Part shown: positions 58,229 through 64,000 of the stretch, one piece after another
Layout: each line of letters begins with the position of its first letter
Position numbering within the stretch: the first letter of the stretch is position 1
Assembly: GCF_900454835.1 (NCBI RefSeq)
Contig: NZ_UGTM01000001.1
Location: forward strand, 1,426,501 to 1,490,500
Source: Prevotella denticola
GTDB lineage: Bacteria; Bacteroidota; Bacteroidia; Bacteroidales; Bacteroidaceae
DNA: 64,000 nucleotides
Direction of reading: 5' to 3'
The notes under the pieces: generated by a model
Told to the model about the DNA's origin: nothing
The model's database searches: none
Seen by the model: the letters and a program-made list of their open reading frames with translations, nothing else
Position numbers and translations under genes: made by a program

Positions 58229-60280
58229 ATGATAAGATTCAGAAACATAAGCCATCACTATTGGCGCAACATGATTTCGAGGACCGCACTGGTCATCGTT
58301 GCCGTGGTACTGATCGTGCTCTTTCTTCCACGCACAAGGGGAAAACTCTTCCATTATGACGAGGGAAAACCATGGATGTACGGACAGCTGATCGCCAAGT
58401 TCGACTTCCCGATCTTCAAGACGGACGAGGCTCTGAAGGCCGAGCGCGACTCAATGATGAAGCATTTCCAGCCGTACTTCAACGTCGCTCCGGCTGCCGA
58501 ACAGAAAAAGATCGGCGAGTTCAGGAGTGCTTACAGAAACGGCATCCCGGGACTGCCGCAGGAATATGTCGAAGTGATTGCACGCCGGCTGCACGAAGTC
58601 TATGAAGCCGGCATCATCGACCCGCAGCAGTATTCCACGCTGGTCAAGGACAGCGACAACCTGATACGGGTGGTGACGGGGAAACAGGCGGTCAGCGTGC
58701 CCATCAGCAAGACTTTCTCCACGCTCGGCGCCTACGAACATCTCTTCATGGATCCGTTACTCGGACCGAAACGATCGGTGCTGCAGCAATGCAACCTGAA
58801 TGAATACATCGAACCCAATCTCGTCTACGACAAGGACCGCAGCGAGACGGAGATGAACGATATGCTCAGCCTCATTCCGCAAGCCTCGGGCATGGTGCTG
58901 GAAGGTCAGCGCATCATCGACCGTGGCGACATCGTCGATGCCAAGACCTACCGTGTACTGAACTCTTTCGAGCAGGCCATGGAGAAGCGCAATGCAACCG
59001 AAGCAGAGATAACCTCGACGCTCATCGGGCAGAGTCTCTACGTGCTTATCCTCATCGGGCTGTTCACCCTGTATCTGGCACTTTTCCGCAAGGACTACTT
59101 CGACAAGCCGCGTTCCATCTCCCTGCTCTATGTGATGATCGTCATCTTCCCGATCCTCACATCGCTCATGATGGAGCACAATATTCTGAGTGTCTACATC
59201 CTGCCGTTCTCCATGGCGGCAATCTTCTTCCGTGTGTTCATGGATTCACGGACGGCTTTCATCGGCCATGCGACAATGGTGCTTATCAGTGCCGTTGCCG
59301 TGAAATACCAGTACGAGTTCATCATCGTGCAGCTTGTAGCCGGCCTTGTGGCCATCTATTCCCTGCGTGAGCTGTCGAAACGAAGTCAGATCTTTCTCAC
59401 GGCCATCCTCGTCACGATCGGATCAGCAGCCGTCTATTTCTCGCTCCAGCTCATCCAGGCCGACGACCTTTCGAAGCTCGACCAGACCATGTACTATCAC
59501 TTTGCCGTCAACGGCTTCTTCCTCCTCTTCACCTATCCGCTGATGCTGGTGATCGAGAAGACCTTCGGATTCGTCTCGACGGTGACGATGTTCGAGCTGT
59601 CGAATACGAACAACGAGCTGCTGCGCCGTCTCAGCGAGGTCGCCCCAGGAACTTTCCAGCACTCCATCACGGTGGGAAACCTTGCCACGGAAATAGCCAA
59701 CAGAATCGGTGCCAAGAGCCAGCTGGTGCGTACCGGCGCACTCTATCACGACATCGGCAAGATGCTCAACCCGGCTTTCTTCACCGAGAACCAGGCTGGC
59801 GTAAACCCGCATGACAAGCTGAACGACCTGGAGAGCGCACGCATCATCATCAGTCACGTGACCGAAGGGCTGAAACTTGCCGAACAATACAACCTGCCAC
59901 GGGAAATCAAGGAGTTCATCACGACACATCACGGGACCGGACTTGCCAAGTACTTCTATATCCATTACAAGAACGAGCACCCTGACGAGGAAGTCAACGA
60001 GGACCAGTTCCGTTATCCGGGACCCAACCCCTTTACCCGCGAACAGGCTATCCTCATGATGAGCGACACTGTGGAGGCCGCCTCCCGCTCTCTGCAGGAA
60101 TACACCGAAGAGAGCATCAGCGAACTGGTCAACAGACTGATTGACGGGCAAGTGGCCGACGGCAACTTCACCGACTGCCCCATCACCTTCCGCGACATTA
60201 CAGCTGCAAAGAATGTACTCATCGAACGTCTCAAGGCCATGTACCACACCCGCATCCAATATCCGCAGCTGAAAGTGTAG
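58229..60280 (+). CDS. 7TM-HD family phosphohydrolase (PgpH-like)
   Basis: The 683-residue protein has an N-terminal membrane helix (about 18-35), an extracytoplasmic 7TMR-HD extracellular domain to about 265, seven membrane helices (about 270-450) and a cytoplasmic HD domain with H...HD...D: FQHSITVGNLATEIANRIGA, GALYHDIGKMLNP and a downstream HHGTG. PgpH of Listeria hydrolyses cyclic di-AMP; here the same role is likely but inferred. It is divergent from gltX. Confidence 0.92.
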   Translation: MIRFRNISHHYWRNMISRTALVIVAVVLIVLFLPRTRGKLFHYDEGKPWMYGQLIAKFDFPIFKTDEALKAERDSMMKHFQPYFNVAPAAEQKKIGEFRSAYRNGIPGLPQEYVEVIARRLHEVYEAGIIDPQQYSTLVKDSDNLIRVVTGKQAVSVPISKTFSTLGAYEHLFMDPLLGPKRSVLQQCNLNEYIEPNLVYDKDRSETEMNDMLSLIPQASGMVLEGQRIIDRGDIVDAKTYRVLNSFEQAMEKRNATEAEITSTLIGQSLYVLILIGLFTLYLALFRKDYFDKPRSISLLYVMIVIFPILTSLMMEHNILSVYILPFSMAAIFFRVFMDSRTAFIGHATMVLISAVAVKYQYEFIIVQLVAGLVAIYSLRELSKRSQIFLTAILVTIGSAAVYFSLQLIQADDLSKLDQTMYYHFAVNGFFLLFTYPLMLVIEKTFGFVSTVTMFELSNTNNELLRRLSEVAPGTFQHSITVGNLATEIANRIGAKSQLVRTGALYHDIGKMLNPAFFTENQAGVNPHDKLNDLESARIIISHVTEGLKLAEQYNLPREIKEFITTHHGTGLAKYFYIHYKNEHPDEEVNEDQFRYPGPNPFTREQAILMMSDTVEAASRSLQEYTEESISELVNRLIDGQVADGNFTDCPITFRDITAAKNVLIERLKAMYHTRIQYPQLKV

Positions 60281-60314
60281 CGGTTCCCCCGCAGTTTTAT
60301 ATCTATATTTGAAC

Positions 60315-60430
60315 AGCGGTTCTATCTAGCCTGGCAATGTCAGGCCTGCTAGGCTTGGTCAGTATAGATAGTCTAACCAGGCTAGCTGATATAGCTAGGA
60401 TAGCTGATTTATCTAAGTTCGGATAGCTTC
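60315..60430. repeat. Degenerate palindromic tract (array F)
   Basis: CTAGCC, GGCTAG, GATAG and CTATC words alternate over about 110 bases, for example AGCTAGGATAGCT (60392-60404). Unit spacing is less regular than in arrays C to E (about 18-24 bases). It lies between the HD gene and the promoter of the outer-membrane protein. Confidence 0.5.
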
Positions 60431-60466
60431 GTCCCAGTCTGCCAATCAGCAAAAAACAAGTAAATA

Positions 60467-60498
60467 TTTGGAAGTTTAGAACAATATTCATAACTTTG
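60467..60498 (+). promoter_or_regulatory. Promoter of the FadL-like gene
   Basis: TTTG (60467-60470), 20 bases, TAACTTTG (60491-60498), a perfect two-box Bacteroidota promoter 41 bases before the ATG. Confidence 0.8.
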
Positions 60499-60538
60499 CA
60501 ACCAAATTTTACAGTTTTATACAGTTATAGTTTATTCG

Positions 60539-62224
60539 ATGAAGCATCAAAAGACCCTCATTGCCGTCGCATTGTTGGCAATGACAACCCCATTACAAGC
60601 CGGAGGGTTGCTTACAAACACCAACCAGAACATTGCCTTCAACCGTAACTTCGCACGCGTCGGTGCCATCGGCATAGACGGTGTTTACTTCAATCCTGCC
60701 GGTGTCGCTTTCCTTGAGCAAGGATTCCATCTCTCTCTCAATTTCCAGAATGTCTATCAGACACGTGAAATAACATCCTCATTCAGTGTCCCTGCATTTG
60801 CCGGCACCCCCTACGAATACCCTTTCCGGCTGAACGGAGGTGACCCTGCAGACGGCAGCAAGTTCTATAAGGGAAAAGCTTCTGTTCCTATCCTTCCGTC
60901 CTTCCAGGTAGCCTACAACAAGGACAGATGGAGCTTTCAGGCCGGATTCGGACTGACGGGCGGCGGCGGGAAGGCCACCTTCAACGACGGTCTGCCCAGC
61001 TTCGAACGGCAGGTTTCTCTGCTCCCCGCACTGATCAACCAGCAGCTACCTGTCTTCGCACAGCTCCTCGGACAGCAGGAGACACCTGCTACCTCCTACA
61101 GTATGCAGAGCTACATGAGCGGTCAGCAGTACGACTTCGGACTCCAGCTGGGTGTCGCCTACAAGGTCAACGAGCATCTGTCCGTATACGGCGGCGCACG
61201 TTTCAACTATATCTACAACAAGTACGAAGGGAACATCACCAACATCTCTGCCAACGTAGGCGGAAACAACCAGAACCTCTACGGCTACTTCGATGCCAAG
61301 GTGAAGGCTCTGAATGAGAAGGCAAGTGCCCTGCAGACACAGGCCGCAGCGGCACAGACACAGGCTGCAGCTTACCAGGCACAGGCGAATGCCGCAACCG
61401 ACCCGACGGTAAAAGCCCAGCTTCAAGGAGCTGCCGACCAGTATGCCGCCGGAGCGAAGAAAGCCAGCGAAGGAGCCCAAAAGGTAAGGGCCGGTGCTGA
61501 CAAACTGAACAGCAGCAAGGAGCTTGTAAAAGACCGTTATGTGGAAGTACGGCAGCGGGGCTGGGGCATCACCCCTATTCTCGGCATCGACTACCGGTCG
61601 GGCAAATGGAATATCGCCGCACGCTATGAGTTCACGACGAAGTTCAACATTGAGAATGACACCAAACGCGACGACACCGGACGTTACGAGAACGGAGTGA
61701 ATACGCCCAACGACCTCCCCGGCATTCTTGCCTTCGGCGCACAGTACGAGGTGATGAAAAACCTCCGTGTCATGGCTGGCTACAACTATTACTTCGACAA
61801 GGATGCGCGCATGGACAACAACAAGCAGCGTTTTCTCAAGAGGAACACGCAGGAGTTCCTTGCCGGTGTCGAGTGGGACGTCACACCGGCTGTTACCGTC
61901 AGCGCAGGCGGACAACGCACGCTCTATGGTCTCGGCGACGGCAAGTATCTCACCGATCTCAGTTTCGTTACCAGCAGCTACAGCTTCGGTTTCGGAGCAA
62001 AGGTCAAGGTGGCCAGGAACATCCATCTCAACGTAGCTTATTTCTTTACGGACTATTCCAACTTCAAGAAGGAATACAACGATGCCATCACTGTGGGCAG
62101 CCAACAGGTGACACAGCCTGACGGGACCGTCCTGACACAGCCGAAGACGATAGCAACGAAGAACACCGACATCTTCACCCGCACCAACAAGGTACTGGGT
62201 GTGGGACTGGACATCGACTTCTAA
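60539..62224 (+). CDS. FadL/OmpP1-like outer-membrane protein with coiled-coil insert
   Basis: The 561-residue protein starts with a signal peptide MKHQKTLIAVALLAMTTPLQA, cleaved before GGLLTNTNQNIAF. It then shows the FadL-type plug region (RVGAIGIDGVYFNPAGVAFLE, the NPAG motif) and many amphipathic strands ending in an aromatic-free DIDF. FadL proteins carry hydrophobic compounds across the outer membrane. Unusual is an insertion at about residues 257-332, rich in Ala and Gln with repeated QTQAAA-like heptads, predicted as a helical coiled coil in an exposed or periplasmic loop. The terminator at 62281 closes a single-gene unit. Confidence 0.87.
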   Translation: MKHQKTLIAVALLAMTTPLQAGGLLTNTNQNIAFNRNFARVGAIGIDGVYFNPAGVAFLEQGFHLSLNFQNVYQTREITSSFSVPAFAGTPYEYPFRLNGGDPADGSKFYKGKASVPILPSFQVAYNKDRWSFQAGFGLTGGGGKATFNDGLPSFERQVSLLPALINQQLPVFAQLLGQQETPATSYSMQSYMSGQQYDFGLQLGVAYKVNEHLSVYGGARFNYIYNKYEGNITNISANVGGNNQNLYGYFDAKVKALNEKASALQTQAAAAQTQAAAYQAQANAATDPTVKAQLQGAADQYAAGAKKASEGAQKVRAGADKLNSSKELVKDRYVEVRQRGWGITPILGIDYRSGKWNIAARYEFTTKFNIENDTKRDDTGRYENGVNTPNDLPGILAFGAQYEVMKNLRVMAGYNYYFDKDARMDNNKQRFLKRNTQEFLAGVEWDVTPAVTVSAGGQRTLYGLGDGKYLTDLSFVTSSYSFGFGAKVKVARNIHLNVAYFFTDYSNFKKEYNDAITVGSQQVTQPDGTVLTQPKTIATKNTDIFTRTNKVLGVGLDIDF

Positions 62225-62280
62225 GCGGCAGGCAAACCGTACACACCTGATTAAAACAGCAATACCACCTATTAAAATCT

Positions 62281-62322
62281 GGCGGAAGTACCCGGTATTT
62301 TCCAGGAGCTTCCGCCTTTTTC
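62281..62322 (+). terminator. Terminator of the FadL-like gene
   Basis: GGCGGAAG (62281-62288) and CTTCCGCC (62309-62316) pair, with TTTTT following, 56 bases after the stop codon. Confidence 0.85.
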
Positions 62323-62373
62323 CATTTCTCTACAGGAGGATCCTTGCCTCAGAACCAAGGCCTGGGCCGCCGG

Positions 62374-62460
62374 TTCCCATACGGTCGGGACATCCGCTCC
62401 CAAGGCTTGGGAATCCTGTTCCCATACGGTTGGGAATCCCATTCCCACACAACCCGGGTG
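62374..62460. repeat. Array D: palindromes with TTCCC...GGGAA arms at 22-23-bp spacing
   Basis: Units at 62374-62391 (TTCCCATACGGTCGGGAC), 62397-62413, 62419-62436 and a decayed fourth from 62442. The central unit CTCCCAAGGCTTGGGAA is nearly the same word as unit two of array C. It is located between the 3' ends of the outer-membrane gene and priA. Confidence 0.85.
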
Positions 62461-62703
62461 ACAGTACCTGTGTAGTTTTATGTTCGGGGTCGTATAGTCT
62501 AATGTTTTTGGCTGACTACTTTCCGTCCTATATCTAAACTTGGTTGACAGGTTTAAGAACTTATTTTTAATATTGGGTGTTGACAGAATCTTGTTTCAAT
62601 CATGCCTGAAGTTTCCACTTCTGTAGTTCTTTGATCAGTCTCCCTTACAGGGCAAAGACAAAGTGGCCTGCAGGCGTATGGGGAAAGATCTTATGTGGCA
62701 CGA
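62461..62703. other. Gene-free spacer before the priA stop
   Basis: No supported gene, promoter pair or strong hairpin is seen in this AT-rich stretch. Confidence 0.4.
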
Positions 62704-64000
62704 CTATAACGGATCAACATCATAATACACCTGAAGAGCACCGTAACGTTTGTCTTTCAACATAGCCTCCATGGCACCACGGAGATACTGGCGGACACGT
62801 GCATGGTCGATTCCGTTCTCCAGCTTCAGCACGATCTTCCGGATGCTCAGCGTCTTCACACGCGCAACGGCGGGTTTGTCCGGCCCGAGCACACGGCCTG
62901 CGAAGATTTCACGCAGGCGGCTGCCGAGTTCCAGTCCGGCCGAATTCACCGTATTTTCCTCTCTGTGCTTCAGGTAGACATAGATGAGATGGTAGAACGG
63001 AGGATAACGGAAATCACGCCGTTCAGCCAGCAGGTCGGAATAGAAAGACCGGTAATCATTTTGCACCACCTGCCGGATAACAGGCAGGTCCGGACTTTTC
63101 GTCTGTAGGATGACCAGTCCCTGCCGCCCTTTCCTCCCGGCCCGCCCGCTCACCTGGCTCATCATCATGAACGCCTGTTCATAGGCGCGGAAGTCAGGAT
63201 AGTTCAGCATCGTGTCGGCATTCAGAATGCCCACCACTGACACCTTGTCGAAATCCAGCCCCTTGGAAATCATCTGCGTGCCGATAAGCAGGTTGCTCCT
63301 GCCGGCAGAGAAATCATTGATCAGACGTTCGTAGGCATTGCGTGTCCGGGTGGTGTCAAGGTCCATGCGGGCTATGCGTGCCTCCGGGAAGATGCTACGG
63401 ACCTCGTCCTCTATCTTTTCCGTACCGTAACCGCGTCCGCGGATGTCTCTGCTCTCGCAGCAGGGGCATACTTCCGGCACACGCATCGTGTAGCCACAAT
63501 AGTGGCAGGTGAGGTAGTTCATGCTCTTATGGTAGGTCAGCGAGACATCGCAGTCGGGGCATTTCGGCACCCATCCGCACTGCCTGCACTCCACCATCGG
63601 GGCAAAGCCGCGCCGGTTCTGGAACAGGATAGCCTGCTCGCCACGTCCCAGCGCATCCCTTACAGCGGCAAGCAGACGCGGCGAGAAAGGACCTGTCATC
63701 ATCTTCCTTCGGTAGAGGTCTTTGATGTCCACCACCTCGACTGCGGGAAGCTGCAGATCCTTGTAGCGGCGTGTCAGCTCAACAAGTCCGTACTTGCCCT
63801 GCCGGGCATTGTAATAAGTTTCCATCGAGGGGGTAGCCGTTCCCAGAAGTGTCTTTGCACCGGCATACATCTGTGCCAGGACAATGGCTGCCGACCGTGC
63901 ATGATAGCGTGGTGCCGGATCCTGCTGTTTGAAACTCTGCTCGTGCTCTTCGTCGATGATGACAAGTCCGAGCCGCTGGAATGGGAGGAAGACGGCACTT
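62704..64000 (-). CDS. priA: Primosomal protein N' / replication restart helicase PriA (3' part)
   Basis: The frame is open to the window end; the 5' part lies beyond base 64000. The visible 432 residues include helicase motif II DEEHEQSFKQQD, GTATPSMETY (motif III), and the zinc-binding cysteines C-x2-C and C-x2-C (CRQCGWVPKCPDCDVSL, LTCHYCGY, CPCCESR) that contact PriB and SSB partners. QMISKGLDF and SQVSGRAGRKGRQGLVILQT (motif VI) follow. PriA reloads the replisome at stalled forks. The end is normal, so the gene appears intact in this window. Confidence 0.96.
   Translation of the reverse strand, partial: SAVFLPFQRLGLVIIDEEHEQSFKQQDPAPRYHARSAAIVLAQMYAGAKTLLGTATPSMETYYNARQGKYGLVELTRRYKDLQLPAVEVVDIKDLYRRKMMTGPFSPRLLAAVRDALGRGEQAILFQNRRGFAPMVECRQCGWVPKCPDCDVSLTYHKSMNYLTCHYCGYTMRVPEVCPCCESRDIRGRGYGTEKIEDEVRSIFPEARIARMDLDTTRTRNAYERLINDFSAGRSNLLIGTQMISKGLDFDKVSVVGILNADTMLNYPDFRAYEQAFMMMSQVSGRAGRKGRQGLVILQTKSPDLPVIRQVVQNDYRSFYSDLLAERRDFRYPPFYHLIYVYLKHREENTVNSAGLELGSRLREIFAGRVLGPDKPAVARVKTLSIRKIVLKLENGIDHARVRQYLRGAMEAMLKDKRYGALQVYYDVDPL

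Overview
The window is from a member of the Bacteroidota, most likely order Bacteroidales and close to Prevotella. Three things point there. Promoters repeatedly match the Bacteroides-type pattern (TTTG, then 19-20 bases, then TAnnTTTG). The ribosomal gene order is str-S10-spc-alpha in one run, with no tuf gene after fusA. DUF3467, DUF2357, four-helix-suffix and FadL-like proteins typical of the phylum are present. The genus is an inference.

Layout. Positions 1-3190 hold the end of an McrBC-like defence locus: the 3' end of an AAA+ (McrB-type) ATPase, a DUF2357/PD-(D/E)XK nuclease split by a +1 frameshift, and a short coding remnant. From 21613 down to 3255 on the minus strand lies the ribosomal superoperon rpsL-rpsG-fusA-rpsJ through secY-map-infA-rpmJ to rpoA-rplQ (33 genes, with internal promoters). 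Positions 21.8-27.8 kb are accessory: two exported proteins, a possible 45-codon small gene, an LTA-synthase-like membrane enzyme, a half-size EamA transporter, a truncated four-helix-suffix gene and a DUF3467 protein. From 42650 down to 28010 runs rpsU-xerC-like-hpf-four tRNAs-tuf-tRNA-Trp-secE-nusG-rplKAJL-rpoBC, which joins ribosome hibernation, elongation, translocation and RNA polymerase.

Positions 42.7-43.9 kb are a long gap containing a candidate structured RNA. From 43.9 to 64 kb come a TPR/HTH membrane regulator, a Fic protein, aminopeptidase P, a small two-gene operon of unknown function, malate dehydrogenase, a methyltransferase, a GNAT acetyltransferase, trpS, a zinc-ribbon membrane protein overlapping waaA, gltX, a 7TM-HD phosphohydrolase, a FadL-like outer-membrane protein and the C-terminal part of priA.

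The most unusual non-coding signal is a set of intergenic arrays of roughly 18-bp palindromes spaced at about 23 bp (24.0, 47.0, 51.2 and 62.4 kb, with weaker examples at 27.3, 53.2 and 60.3 kb). The palindrome sequence differs between most arrays, but the spacing and the usual position at gene ends are similar. The second signal is the candidate RNA at about 43354-43560, which has its own promoter motif and several nested perfect stems. All calls come from reading the sequence; no database search was run.
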